22,965 nucleotides of DNA from Gammaproteobacteria bacterium UBA4421 (GCA_002389675.1 DGQF01000027.1:1-22965); one strand, 5' to 3'; numbered from the stretch's first letter, positions 1 to 8,942 are shown. The notes: generated from the letters alone by a model not told the origin. Made by a program: numbers and translations.

Positions 1-2
1 TC

Positions 3-158
3 CCACTGGGTGCTGTTCTCAAACTGGATTTTGTTTGGTTGTTGGCGGATACGTTAAACGCGCTTATGGCTTTACCTAATTTGCTGGCCTTGATATTGCT
101 CGCGCCTGTGGTCTTCAAATTGACCCGTGAATATTTTTCTGGCGAGAGTGCAAACTAG
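3..158 (+). CDS. Alanine/glycine:cation symporter (AGCS) family, C-terminal fragment
   Basis: This is the last 51 codons of a gene that begins left of the window; the frame is open from base 3 to the TAG at 156-158. The fragment has a hydrophobic stretch of the type 'ADTLNALMALPNLLALILLAPVV' (quoted here only as a motif), followed by a short charged tail with 'KLTREYF'. The 'N-x-LMALPNLxAL' pattern and the tail match the last membrane helix and cytoplasmic end of sodium:alanine/glycine symporters, which import small amino acids across the inner membrane using a sodium gradient. Only the C-terminus is visible, so the family call rests on one motif and the substrate is not known. The AmpG-like carrier follows after 20 bp and could be co-transcribed. 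Confidence 0.7.
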   Translation, partial: PLGAVLKLDFVWLLADTLNALMALPNLLALILLAPVVFKLTREYFSGESAN

Positions 159-178
159 GATGAGTTAAAGAGGCAAGG

Positions 179-1462
179 ATGTATTTATCTCGGAGTTCTG
201 CTGTTCGATATGGCAGCTGCGGCCTGCTTTACTTCGCGCAGGGAATCCCCAAAGGTCTGTTGAATATCGCCATGCCGGCTTGGTTGGCAAGCAAAGGCAT
301 GTCCGCATCGATGATTGCGTCGTATCTAGCGATTATTGTGCTGCCTTGGGTGTTCAAAGTTGCAACTGGTCCGCTCATGGACCGATTCCAGTTCCCTGCA
401 ATGGGTTTGCGGCGGCCTTGGGTGCTGGGTGCGCAACTAGGGATGACCGTTGCGATGTGTTTGTTGGTGATCATTGATGATCCGCTCGAGCAGATGGTGA
501 TGCTGACGTTCCTCGCAGCGACGGTTCAGCTGTTTGCCGCTACTCAAGACGTTGCAGTGGATGGGATGGCCATCGACTTGGTACCCGAAGAAGAGTACGG
601 GCGTGTGAATGCATTTATGATGTTTGGCAAAGCCATAGGCTGGGCCAGTTCGGCTGCACTGAGTGGCGTGCTTTTGACGACCGTGGGTCTTGGGCCGACC
701 GCTGTGCTTGGCGCGATTGTTTGCGCGATTGTCTTGCTTGGCTTTTTTTATATCCGCGAGCGCGAAGGCGAGCGCCGTTTTCCTTGGAATGAAGGTGAGC
801 ACCATGCTGCGGTGCCTGCGCCGACGTCGATTACAGCGTTAATCAAAGCGTTGAATGGTGTTTTGTGGTCAAGAAGTAGTTTGACGGTATTCCTGATCCT
901 GTTTTTCTACGGGTTAGTAAACGGTTATGGCGATGCGCTTATGCCAATTGCGGCGGTCAAATTGTTTGGTTTGGCGGTTTCCGATTGGTCTAATTTAGTG
1001 GCGACAATGGGGTTGATTGGCGCGTTTCTTGCGCTGGGTCTGGGGCCGTTGATCGATCGGTTTGGCATCAAGAAAATGTCGATATGGACCATAGCGGTGG
1101 TTTTTGCGCACGCGCTGTTGCTTGCGCAGACCGAACATTTATGGGTCGATGAGACCTATGTGCTTGTGATGTTAGCTTTGTGGGTTTTGCTAGATCCAAT
1201 GGCCAGCGTATGTGTGATTGCCATTGCGATGAGCATTTGCACAAAGCGGGTGTCAGCAACCCAGTTCGCCGTTTATATGTCATCGTGTAATTTGGGGGTA
1301 TCGTTGGGGTCCAAGCTATTTGGCGAAGTTTCCGAAACCGCGAACTATCCCGACAGCTACTTACTTCTGGCACTGTTGCTGTTGTTCACATTAGGTGTAT
1401 TGCTTCTGTTTAAAAAACCGATACACCAAGCACCGGCCGGCGCACCGGTTGACAAACTTTAG
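179..1462 (+). CDS. MFS carrier, AmpG/PAT-like
   Basis: A 427-residue integral membrane protein with about 12 hydrophobic segments. Near the N-terminus it has 'YFAQGIPKG' (residues 18-26), and in the fourth helix region 'ATQDVAVDG' (121-129) followed by acidic residues. These are hallmarks of the AmpG / acetyl-CoA transporter (PAT) branch of the major facilitator superfamily. 'DRF..' and 'RRPWVLGAQ' (79-86) fit the loop between helices 2 and 3. AmpG proteins import muropeptides, but PAT members also carry other solutes, so the substrate is left open. The ATG at 179 is preceded by AAGAGG (168-173) at 5 nt spacing, which supports this start. The gene converges on marR with 17 bp between the stops. 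There a short AGCGC/GCGCT hairpin (1461-1476) overlaps the stop codon but has no clear U-tract. Confidence 0.8.
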   Translation: MYLSRSSAVRYGSCGLLYFAQGIPKGLLNIAMPAWLASKGMSASMIASYLAIIVLPWVFKVATGPLMDRFQFPAMGLRRPWVLGAQLGMTVAMCLLVIIDDPLEQMVMLTFLAATVQLFAATQDVAVDGMAIDLVPEEEYGRVNAFMMFGKAIGWASSAALSGVLLTTVGLGPTAVLGAIVCAIVLLGFFYIREREGERRFPWNEGEHHAAVPAPTSITALIKALNGVLWSRSSLTVFLILFFYGLVNGYGDALMPIAAVKLFGLAVSDWSNLVATMGLIGAFLALGLGPLIDRFGIKKMSIWTIAVVFAHALLLAQTEHLWVDETYVLVMLALWVLLDPMASVCVIAIAMSICTKRVSATQFAVYMSSCNLGVSLGSKLFGEVSETANYPDSYLLLALLLLFTLGVLLLFKKPIHQAPAGAPVDKL

Positions 1463-1479
1463 CGCGGGATTGCGCTGGT

Positions 1480-2034
1480 TTATGAGTGGATCTTCGGCGG
1501 CGGATTCGTCTTGGTAGCTGTGGTGCCCTCTAACTCGTCTGCTACCCCTACATGAAGTATCGGTGAAGCGTCGATTTTGTCTGCATTCATCATTGCCGCA
1601 ACCCGCTGCAGGGATGCAACAATCATCGATTTTTCCCAGTCTTCTAAGGCCTCAAATTGTTCGCTGAACAGGTCTTGAAGGGGGGTTGGTGCTTGCTTGA
1701 GCATTTGCTCACCGAGTTCGGTGAGCGCCGGATGTACGACGCGTTTGTCTTTCGTGCTGCGCTGGCGTTTGAGCAGGGTCCGTGATTCTAATCGGTCGAT
1801 GATGGTGGTCACGGTGGCTTGGCTGAGTGTGACCTTCTTCGCCAGCGTTGAAATAGAGACACCGCCCAATTCCTGAATGGCTTGTAGGATTAAGAGTTGC
1901 GGTGTGGTCAGTCCGGCTTGTTTGCTCAATCGCCTGGAATGGAGATCGGTAGCACGAATGATTTTTCGCAGATTAACGAGGACTTGATCCTCTTGGTTTA
2001 TTTGGGTCACGGAGTCAGCCAATGAAAGAGGCAC
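1480..2034 (-). CDS. MarR-family transcriptional regulator
   Basis: A 184-residue cytoplasmic DNA-binding protein. A dimerisation helix region (about 15-45) is followed by the MarR winged helix: 'TTPQLLIL' at 43-50, helix-turn-helix at about 59-84 ('ISTLAKKVTLSQATVTTIIDRLE'-type), and a wing with 'STKDKR' (93-98). A C-terminal tail of about 40 residues with 'IDASPIL' is longer than in the shortest MarR proteins; similar tails occur in some marine MarR relatives, including EctR-type regulators, as far as I recall. The start is GTG at 2034, with AGGG 7 nt upstream on the minus strand. A TATACT hexamer at 2065-2060 (minus strand) could be its -10 box, without a good -35. The gene is divergent from the TonB receptor across 274 bp, so it is a natural candidate regulator of that gene and of itself. 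The ligand is unknown. Confidence 0.9.
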   Translation of the reverse strand: MPLSLADSVTQINQEDQVLVNLRKIIRATDLHSRRLSKQAGLTTPQLLILQAIQELGGVSISTLAKKVTLSQATVTTIIDRLESRTLLKRQRSTKDKRVVHPALTELGEQMLKQAPTPLQDLFSEQFEALEDWEKSMIVASLQRVAAMMNADKIDASPILHVGVADELEGTTATKTNPPPKIHS

Positions 2035-2308
2035 AGTTTAGCCCTAGTTGCGGGTGTTTAGTATAAGTAAAATTGTTTAGGGGCGTTAACAATATGCGTG
2101 AAAAAAGATTAGGACACTATGTAAAAATCTTGAAATTTTGATAGGATGGCCAGTTGGTGAGTCGTAAAATGTTTTTTTTTGGGGTTCTTATGGGGCAATT
2201 TGCCCCTAAAGTGGGTTTAAAAGGTACCGCTTCGAATCCCGCAGACAAAAAGATAGTTCGACGACAATCGATTAGAAAAATAGAAGACTAAATACTTGGA
2301 GAGTATCT
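2035..2308. promoter_or_regulatory. Divergent control region between marR and the TonB receptor
   Basis: This 274-bp gene-free stretch separates two divergent genes and must hold both promoters. It is AT-rich, with an A run at 2101-2106 and a T run at 2172-2180. The clearest element is the dyad at 2192-2206, listed separately. A TATACT on the minus strand at 2065-2060 is a plausible marR -10. I could not find a -35/-10 pair with normal spacing for the receptor gene. GGAG at 2298-2301 is the receptor's ribosome binding site. Confidence 0.5.
2192..2206. promoter_or_regulatory. Perfect dyad GGGGCAA-T-TTGCCCC, candidate MarR operator
   Basis: Two perfect 7-bp arms around a single central base, with partial symmetry continuing outside (TT at 2188-2189 against AA at 2209-2210). 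It lies roughly midway in the divergent region, 103 bp before the receptor start. The size fits the short palindromes bound by MarR dimers, and marR is the adjacent gene. No U-tract follows it on either strand, so it is unlikely to be a terminator. The link to this MarR protein is inference. Confidence 0.4.
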
Positions 2309-4894
2309 TTGCAAATTCAACGAACAAAAATGAATCAAGCCGTGGCCGCAGCCGTGGCTTCAATGGTCGTGCCCTTCGCCGCTGCAGAGGAATCTCGAGT
2401 TATTGAAGAAGTTGTGGTGACAGCCACCAAACGTGCCGTGCCTCTGCAAGACGTGCCGGTTGCTGTGCAGGCGCTGACGTCGGAGGCGATCGATGAGTTA
2501 GGGGTGACCAATCTCGAGGATTATTTGATCCAGATGCCGGGTGTCACGGCTGGCGGTAGTGGGCCTGGACAGAATACCATCTATATCCGTGGGTTGGCTT
2601 CGACCACCCCGAACTTAACAACCGCGGGTGTCGCGGGGCTTGCGCCGAACGTGGCATTTTATCTCGATGAACAGCCGTTGTCGCAGCCAGGCCGGAACTT
2701 AGACGTTTATGCCGCTGACTTAAATCGTATTGAGGTGCTTTCGGGACCTCAAGGCACTCTCTTCGGTGCCAGCTCTCAGGCAGGAAACGTCCGCTTGATC
2801 ACGAACAAGCCGGATACTTCGGGCAACTATGGGCGTGTCGATGCGGGAACATCCTTTACTAAAGGCGGTGACGAAAGCGCAAATCTAGAAGCGGTTTTGA
2901 ACTGGGCTCTTGCTGAAAATTTTGCTCTTCGTGCGGTGGCCTATACCGACACCCAAGGTGGATATATCGATCAGGTTGCAGGTACTCGCAACGTCAGTGA
3001 TAGCGCTCGTTTCCGGCCAGCGGGTTCCGTTAGAGATAATGGAGCGGTGGTCTCTGCAGGCCGAGGTGGATTCCAGGCTGGTGCGGATCTTTCAGGGGTT
3101 ACCTTTTTAAACGCCGACGCGATCGAGAAGAAAAATCACAATGAAGCGCAGTACGAAGGATTTCGTTTGGGTGCGCTTTGGGATCTGAATGAGGATTGGA
3201 CGGTCAGTGCATCAGTGATGCAGCAATCTCTAGAGGTGGACGGCGTCTTTTTCGCAGATCCAGATCTGGACGATTACGAAATTCAACGCTTTTCCGAGGA
3301 TCGGGTTGAAGATGACTTTGTGAACGCGAACTGGACCGTAGAGGGCCGCGTTGGCGCTCTGGAAATGGTCTATACGGGCGCCTTTACGGATCGCGAAACA
3401 GATCAAGTGGTCGACTATACCGACTACCTGTTTGTAGGTCAGTATCTGCCCTATTATGTCTGTGACGGCTCTGTCAGCTATCCTGGTGATGCGGCACCGA
3501 GCGGCGTTTGTCAGGCACCGAATTTGTTTGTCGATTCGTCTACAGATACCGAAGTGTGGACGCATGAGTTTCGCGTGGTCACACCAGCTGAACATTCAGT
3601 GCGTGCAACCGGTGGGGTCTTCTTTAGCGAGTTGGTGCTCAAAGAACTGAACGATTTCACCTATCCAGGCTCAGTTGCCGCTGCACCGTTTGGCGCATGG
3701 GCGCCAAATTATGCGTTTGATACCGGTTACCGCTCAGATGTTGGTCCTTTCCCTGACGATGTCATTTTCCGTAATGATGTCAAACGCGAAGACTCCCAGA
3801 GGGGTGTGTTTGGCGAGGTGACGTGGGATATGAGCGAGAATTGGTCGTTGACGGCAGGGGCCCGCTGGTACGATGTTGAGGTTGATTTCAACGGCAGCGC
3901 AAATTCATCTTTTTGTAATTCAGGCGCAGCACAAGACAATAATGCTTACGGTACCGATATCAGCGACCTCTACAATGGGGATGGACAATTCACTTTCCGC
4001 GGAAGCTGTAATACCGACAATCATGTGACCTATACGTTAGATGATATTGACGATCCCAGCACGCCATCGGCAGTTGTTGGTGCACTGCAGGCGCCAAGTA
4101 AGGCTAAGGCGGATGGAGTTATTGGTAAATTCAGCGTTAGCTGGACGCCTGATGATAATACGATGCTGTACGCGACTTGGTCAGAAGGGTTTCGCCCTGG
4201 ATTGTTGAACCGCCCCGGCGGTGCATCTGGACCTAACGGATATACAGTGCCATTTGTTCTAGACACCGATGATGTAGTCAATTATGAAGCGGGCTGGAAA
4301 CTCGACCTGTTGGATCGTACCCTCAGGGTGAATGGCAGCATTTTCTTTGTAGAGGTTGAGAGTCTGCAGACAACCATCTTTGATCCGAGCATTGTGAACC
4401 TGTTTTTCTCGGATAATGCCGCGGATGCGGAGATCTTTGGCATAGAGGGTAACTTCGTTTGGAATGCGTCTTACAATTTGACACTTACCGGTGCGTTTTC
4501 ATATCTGGACACGGAAATCACGAAGGTCACGACACCCACCAGCGATGTGCGCAAAGGTGATGAACTGGCTTTTGCGCCTGAGTTCCAAGGTAATCTTCGT
4601 GCCCGGTATGAATGGTCAATGGATAGTGGTTTAACGGCTCATATCATGCCGCATGTGGCTTACTCGTCTAAGGCGCAGAGCGATGTGATTGTGATTAACA
4701 ATGCTGAGATAGACAGTTGGTTTTTGGTAGGCATTACTGCAGGCGTGGCCGCGGAGACATGGTCCGCGGAGTTGTTTGTGGATAACCTGTTCGACGAAGA
4801 AGCTGAGCTCTCCAATGGCTTTGTCTTTGATCGTCAGCGGGTGAGCTATGCCCGACCGCAGACGATGGGCTTGCGGGTCTCATTTGACTTCTAG
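2309..4894 (+). CDS. TonB-dependent outer-membrane receptor
   Basis: An 861-residue TonB-dependent transporter, close to the usual size of the family. It has a signal peptide (about 1-27, hydrophobic 'AVAAAVASMVVPFAAA'), then 'EEVVVTATK' (33-41) as TonB-box-like sequence. A plug domain follows to about 170, with 'IYIRGLAS' (91-98) and 'RIEVLSGPQGTLFGA' (140-154). The rest is a long beta-barrel ending in aromatic '..GLRVSFDF', as expected for outer-membrane assembly. Cysteine pairs near residues 385-400 and 535-565 may form loop disulfides. The TTG at 2309 is chosen because GGAG (2298-2301) lies 7 nt upstream; the in-frame ATG at 2330 has no ribosome binding site. It imports a large or scarce nutrient using TonB energy, but the sequence does not reveal the ligand. 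An intrinsic terminator follows the stop, and a TPR-sulfotransferase comes next, a neighbour pair I recall from other marine and sphingomonad-like genomes. Confidence 0.93.
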   Translation: MQIQRTKMNQAVAAAVASMVVPFAAAEESRVIEEVVVTATKRAVPLQDVPVAVQALTSEAIDELGVTNLEDYLIQMPGVTAGGSGPGQNTIYIRGLASTTPNLTTAGVAGLAPNVAFYLDEQPLSQPGRNLDVYAADLNRIEVLSGPQGTLFGASSQAGNVRLITNKPDTSGNYGRVDAGTSFTKGGDESANLEAVLNWALAENFALRAVAYTDTQGGYIDQVAGTRNVSDSARFRPAGSVRDNGAVVSAGRGGFQAGADLSGVTFLNADAIEKKNHNEAQYEGFRLGALWDLNEDWTVSASVMQQSLEVDGVFFADPDLDDYEIQRFSEDRVEDDFVNANWTVEGRVGALEMVYTGAFTDRETDQVVDYTDYLFVGQYLPYYVCDGSVSYPGDAAPSGVCQAPNLFVDSSTDTEVWTHEFRVVTPAEHSVRATGGVFFSELVLKELNDFTYPGSVAAAPFGAWAPNYAFDTGYRSDVGPFPDDVIFRNDVKREDSQRGVFGEVTWDMSENWSLTAGARWYDVEVDFNGSANSSFCNSGAAQDNNAYGTDISDLYNGDGQFTFRGSCNTDNHVTYTLDDIDDPSTPSAVVGALQAPSKAKADGVIGKFSVSWTPDDNTMLYATWSEGFRPGLLNRPGGASGPNGYTVPFVLDTDDVVNYEAGWKLDLLDRTLRVNGSIFFVEVESLQTTIFDPSIVNLFFSDNAADAEIFGIEGNFVWNASYNLTLTGAFSYLDTEITKVTTPTSDVRKGDELAFAPEFQGNLRARYEWSMDSGLTAHIMPHVAYSSKAQSDVIVINNAEIDSWFLVGITAGVAAETWSAELFVDNLFDEEAELSNGFVFDRQRVSYARPQTMGLRVSFDF

Positions 4895-4913
4895 TCGAGA
4901 TCTTTGACAATGG

Positions 4914-4949
4914 AACGGCGACTCAGGTTCTGGGCCGCCGTTTTTTTTT
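4914..4949 (+). terminator. Intrinsic terminator after the TonB receptor gene
   Basis: Perfect stem AACGGCG (4914-4920) / CGCCGTT (4936-4942) with a 15-nt loop, running into nine T (4941-4949). This is a textbook rho-independent terminator, 20 nt after the receptor stop codon. The U-tract ends exactly where the next gene's ribosome binding site GGGA (4950-4953) begins, so the element may act as a partial terminator or attenuator for the downstream genes. Confidence 0.8.
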
Positions 4950-4962
4950 GGGATGATTGCGA

Positions 4963-6942
4963 ATGTCTGACAACCAAAGTGTGCTGGATGCCATTAAGGA
5001 CAAGCTCACACAGGGGCATATTCTTTCAGCCATCGCAGACCTAGAAGAGTATCTTGTTGGTGCGCCAGAAAATACTCAGGCGCTGTACCTGTTGGCGGTT
5101 GCTCTTCGCTTCAAGGGTGAGCCTAGCCTTGCCTTGGTGACTCTCGACCGCCTAAAAAGATTGTCTGCCTCGCACAGCCGTGCGTATCAAGAAACAGGCC
5201 ATTGCCATCGGGATATAGGTGATCAAACCGCGGCCTTGCAGGCCTACCAACGTGCTTTACAGCTCAACCCAGCGTTGGAGGGCGCGCTGCGTGGACAGTG
5301 GAGCGTATTAAATGCGCAGCGCAAGGAGCGGTCGGCGTTGCAAGTCAAGCTGCAGCTGGAACGGTTGTTGGCGCTGCCGAAGCCGTTGCGTTCCGTGATG
5401 GAACTTATGGCACAAAACAAACTGGTGAAAGCAGAGACCCTATGTCGCCAGTTTCTGCTCGAGCACCCACGTCACGTTGAAGGCATGCGTTTGTTAGCTG
5501 ATGTCGCTGTGCGCCTAGGTGTGTTAGATGATGCAGAGTTTTTGTTGGAAAGTGCATTAGCGTTTGATCCGTCTAACCAACAGGTTCACATGGATTATGT
5601 GCAAGTGCTACGTAAACGGCAAAAATTTTCAGCCGCGTTGAGTCAAGCAAAGTCCCTGCTGGCGAGTGCACCAAACAATCTCCAATTCAGGTCGTTGTGC
5701 GCCGTTGAGTACATGCAGACGGGCGCCTATGAGCAGGCGCTGACACTGCTTGATGATGTACTTGTGCATCTTCCGAACGATCCGATCACACTGACAACCA
5801 AAGGGCATGCACTGAAGACTTCCGGTCGCGGGGATGCGGCTGTTGATATTTATCGACAGGTGAATCTGCATCATCCGGAACATGGTGAGGCGTATCATGC
5901 GCTGGCTAATCTTAAAACTTATGTCTTCAGCGATGCCGAATTTGAGCAGATGCAGGTTCAAGCGTCTAATCCGAACGTTGGTTACCTAGATCGTGTTTAC
6001 TTGAATTTTGCAATTGCCAAAGCATGTGAGGACAAGCAGGAATACGCGCTAGCTTTTGAGCATTACGAGCGAGGTAACCGCTTCAAAAAAAACCAAAGCC
6101 GATATAGTGCGGATCGCATGGAAGAGGAATTTGAGGCGATCAAGGCAATGTGTGACGCTGCGTTTTTTGCTCGGCGTGCAGGACAAGGCGCGCCAGCGAG
6201 TGATCCTATTTTTGTGCTTGGAATGCCACGAGCAGGGTCGACGTTGCTTGAACAGATTTTGTCATCGCACAGTCAGATCGATGGCACCTTGGAGTTGCCG
6301 AATATTATTTCCCTTTCGCAGAAGCTGCGCAGATCGGGCGGATACCCGCAAGCGCTGGCATCTTTGGATGAAGACAGGTTGCAAGCCTTAGGCGGCGAAT
6401 ACATAGAAAGCACCCGTATTCACCGAGAATCTGCTCCTTTTTTTGTTGATAAAATGCCCAATAATTTCCGGCATATCGGGCTGATCAAACTCATCTTACC
6501 CAATGCAAAAATAATAGACGCCCGCCGTAGTCCTATGGCGTGCTGTTTCAGCGGCTACAAACAGCTGTTTGCAGAGGGTCAGGAATTTTCCTACGACCTG
6601 GAAGATCTGGGTCGTTATTATCGTGGCTATGTAGATTTGATGGATCATTGGGATTCCGTGTTACCAGGTTTTGTGTTGCGGGTGAATCACGAAGACGTTG
6701 TTGATGATCTTGAGGGGCAGGTGCGACGGGTACTTGCTTTCTGTGGCCTGCCATTTGAATCGTCGTGTGTTCAATTTCACAAGACCAAACGCAATGTTCG
6801 TACACCCAGTTCCGAGCAGGTAAGGCAACCGATATTCCGCGATAGTGTTGCTCAGTGGCGCAATTTTCAGCCTTGGCTTGCCCCGTTAGAACGCGCGCTG
6901 GGGCCGCTGCTAGAGGTCAGCAATACAGGTACGCAAACATGA
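4963..6942 (+). CDS. TPR-repeat sulfotransferase
   Basis: A 659-residue two-part protein. Residues about 15-320 are a run of tetratricopeptide-like helical repeats, for example 'ALQAYQRALQLNPA' and 'AEFLLESALAFDPSN'. From about 415 onward is a sulfotransferase domain of the Sulfotransfer_3 / tyrosylprotein-sulfotransferase-like type. It has the 5'-phosphosulfate loop 'GMPRAGSTLLEQIL' (420-433), 'VDKMPNNFRHIG' (about 495-506) and the 3'-phosphate site 'DARRSPMACCFSGYKQLF' (519-536). It should transfer sulfate from PAPS to an acceptor that the TPR part may help select; the acceptor is unknown. No signal peptide is seen, so it is probably cytoplasmic. The ATG at 4963 has GGGA 9 nt upstream; the TTG two codons earlier has only 3 nt. 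The stop overlaps the next start (ATGA at 6939-6942). The strong hairpin just before the gene suggests low or regulated expression. Confidence 0.9.
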   Translation: MSDNQSVLDAIKDKLTQGHILSAIADLEEYLVGAPENTQALYLLAVALRFKGEPSLALVTLDRLKRLSASHSRAYQETGHCHRDIGDQTAALQAYQRALQLNPALEGALRGQWSVLNAQRKERSALQVKLQLERLLALPKPLRSVMELMAQNKLVKAETLCRQFLLEHPRHVEGMRLLADVAVRLGVLDDAEFLLESALAFDPSNQQVHMDYVQVLRKRQKFSAALSQAKSLLASAPNNLQFRSLCAVEYMQTGAYEQALTLLDDVLVHLPNDPITLTTKGHALKTSGRGDAAVDIYRQVNLHHPEHGEAYHALANLKTYVFSDAEFEQMQVQASNPNVGYLDRVYLNFAIAKACEDKQEYALAFEHYERGNRFKKNQSRYSADRMEEEFEAIKAMCDAAFFARRAGQGAPASDPIFVLGMPRAGSTLLEQILSSHSQIDGTLELPNIISLSQKLRRSGGYPQALASLDEDRLQALGGEYIESTRIHRESAPFFVDKMPNNFRHIGLIKLILPNAKIIDARRSPMACCFSGYKQLFAEGQEFSYDLEDLGRYYRGYVDLMDHWDSVLPGFVLRVNHEDVVDDLEGQVRRVLAFCGLPFESSCVQFHKTKRNVRTPSSEQVRQPIFRDSVAQWRNFQPWLAPLERALGPLLEVSNTGTQT

Positions 6943-8933
6943 CCAATGCGGATCGAAAAGCCTTAAGCTCATCGTCGCCAAACGCGGCACCGATGAACAA
7001 GCCGGTATTTTATATCTCCGCCTGTGTCTTGATTTTTGTCATCGGTGGCTCCGCGATTGTGCCTGATGTTGCGAATCAGCTGTTTGGTGATATTCAGGCC
7101 GGCATCATTGCCAATGGCAGTTGGTATTATGTTCTTGTGGTTGCGGTGATTTTAGTCAGCGCCTGTGGCATAGCGTTGACCCGGTTTGGGGATATCAAAC
7201 TTGGACCTGATCATTCAGAACCCGACTATAGCCTGTTGTCTTGGTTTGCCATGCTCTTTGCGGCAGGCATGGGAATTGGGCTGATGTTTTTTAGTGTCGC
7301 CGAGCCGGTCATGCATTTTATGTCTCCTCCTCTGGGTGAGGGTGGAACGGTGGATGCGGCCAGAGAAGCCATGACGCTCACGTTTTTTCACTGGGGTCTG
7401 CATGCTTGGGCAATTTATGCCATCGTGGCGGTTATTTTGGCCTACTTCAGTTTTCGGCACGGCTTGCCGCTGACCCTTCGTTCGGCTTTGTATCCGTTGA
7501 TCGGCCAAAGAATTTATGGGCCAATTGGCACTGCCGTAGACGTCTTTGCCATCATCAGCACCACATTTGGTGTGGCGACGTCTTTGGGTCTGGGTGTGGA
7601 GCAAATTAACACGGGATTGAATTACCTGTTTGACGTGCCCAAAAGTAGTGCTGTTCAAGTTGGCCTGATTGTTGTGACGACGGGACTGGCGACCATTTCG
7701 GTGGTGCTGGGTTTGGACGCCGGCATCAAGCGATTGTCTGAGGTCAATATGGTGCTTGCCGTGGCGTTGCTGGTGGGTATTTTGTTGCTGGGCCCGACAG
7801 TCTTTTTATTGCAGATGTTCATGCAAAATACCGGTCTGTATTTGACTGATTTAGTTGGGAAAACCTTCAATTTATATGCGTATCAGCCGACCGATTGGTT
7901 AGGTGGGTGGACTATATTTTACTGGGGCTGGTGGATCAGCTGGGCGCCCTTTGTCGGTTTGTTCATCGCCAGGATTTCTCGCGGGCGGACATTGCGAGAG
8001 TTTGTTTTTGGTGCTCTGGTCGGGCCCACACTGTTTACGCTGTTTTGGATGACAGTGTTTGGAAACTCCGCAATTGAGCTGATCTTCTCGCAGGGCCACG
8101 CCCAATTAGCCGAAGCGGTGCAAATGGATACGTCGATTGCGTTGTTTAAATTTTTAGATTATTTCCCATTGCCAGATCTTTTGTCGCTGGTCGCAATCGT
8201 CATGGTGATTGTTTTTTTTGTGACCTCTGCAGATTCGGGTGCGATGGTGTTGAATATGTTGTCCTCGGACGGCCGCGACGATACGCCGATGCTGCGACGT
8301 GTATTCTGGATGGCGATGATTGGGCTGTCGGCGATGGTACTTTCTTTGGCGGGTGGTCTTTCGGCGCTGCAAACTGCGGCAATTGCCAGTGCGTTACCGT
8401 TTTCGATGGCCATTCTGGCGGCCATATGGGGTTTTGTTCGTGCCCTTTCTGTTGATCACGCCAAGCGTCAGACATTGTTGCTGACAACCGTCGCCCCGAC
8501 GGGTGGGGCGCATTCGACAGATTGGAAGGAACGGTTAGACAATCTTTTGCTATACCCAACAGAAAATGCGGTTAAGATTTTTATTAACCATGAGGCTCGG
8601 CTCGCGCTGGAAATGTTTGCACAGGAGTTGTGCCAGCGGGGCTTGGATGCGCGTGTTGAAGTCTCTGCAGACGGCCAGCAGGTTGCCCTTGCGGTGCTCC
8701 ACGGTGATGAAACTCATTTTCAATATCAGGTGCACTGTGGTGCCTACGCGCTGCCTGATGATGCGCTAGTGACCGCAGGAGCGTCGCAGAATAGGCGTTA
8801 TTATCGCGCTGAGGTGCACCTCAATGAAGGTGGCCAAGGTTATGACTTAATGGGTTGGACAAAAGAACAGTTGCTCCACGATTTGCTAGAACAGTACGAG
8901 AAGCATCTGCATTTTTTGCATGTACAGCGTTGA
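6939..8933 (+). CDS. BCCT-family transporter, BetT-like
   Basis: A 664-residue inner-membrane carrier of the betaine/choline/carnitine transporter family. It has about 12 helices, with the sodium-site motif 'GMGIGLMFF' (110-118) and the aromatic box in helix 8, 'FYWGWWISWAPFVGLF' (327-342; tryptophans 329, 331, 332, 335). 'VTSADSGAMVLNM' follows later. The cytoplasmic C-terminal domain of about 150 residues ends with 'QGYDLMGWTKEQLLHDLLEQYEKHLHFLH'-like sequence, as in E. coli BetT (about 677 residues). Known substrates of the family are choline, glycine betaine, carnitine, ectoine and DMSP; the sequence does not decide among them. The ATG at 6939 shares ATGA with the sulfotransferase stop and has AGG (6927-6929) at 9 nt, indicating translational coupling. 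The longer frame from 6855 was rejected because it lies inside the upstream gene. A weak hairpin with six T (8943-8961) follows the stop. Confidence 0.93.
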   Translation: MTNADRKALSSSSPNAAPMNKPVFYISACVLIFVIGGSAIVPDVANQLFGDIQAGIIANGSWYYVLVVAVILVSACGIALTRFGDIKLGPDHSEPDYSLLSWFAMLFAAGMGIGLMFFSVAEPVMHFMSPPLGEGGTVDAAREAMTLTFFHWGLHAWAIYAIVAVILAYFSFRHGLPLTLRSALYPLIGQRIYGPIGTAVDVFAIISTTFGVATSLGLGVEQINTGLNYLFDVPKSSAVQVGLIVVTTGLATISVVLGLDAGIKRLSEVNMVLAVALLVGILLLGPTVFLLQMFMQNTGLYLTDLVGKTFNLYAYQPTDWLGGWTIFYWGWWISWAPFVGLFIARISRGRTLREFVFGALVGPTLFTLFWMTVFGNSAIELIFSQGHAQLAEAVQMDTSIALFKFLDYFPLPDLLSLVAIVMVIVFFVTSADSGAMVLNMLSSDGRDDTPMLRRVFWMAMIGLSAMVLSLAGGLSALQTAAIASALPFSMAILAAIWGFVRALSVDHAKRQTLLLTTVAPTGGAHSTDWKERLDNLLLYPTENAVKIFINHEARLALEMFAQELCQRGLDARVEVSADGQQVALAVLHGDETHFQYQVHCGAYALPDDALVTAGASQNRRYYRAEVHLNEGGQGYDLMGWTKEQLLHDLLEQYEKHLHFLHVQR

Positions 8934-8942
8934 ACCGACGTT

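Noticed and set aside
1461..1476. AGCGC/GCGCT hairpin between the convergent MFS and marR genes as a terminator
   Set aside because: The stem is five pairs and no U-tract follows on either strand.
4904..4909. TTGACA as the -35 of a promoter for the TPR-sulfotransferase
   Set aside because: The hexamer is perfect, but the base stretch 17-18 bp downstream (GTTCTG/TTCTGG) is no -10 box, and the terminator hairpin follows at once.
6855..6938. Extended N-terminus of the BCCT carrier from an upstream start
   Set aside because: It lies wholly within the sulfotransferase gene; the ATG at 6939 has a proper AGG at 9 nt and the ATGA coupling.
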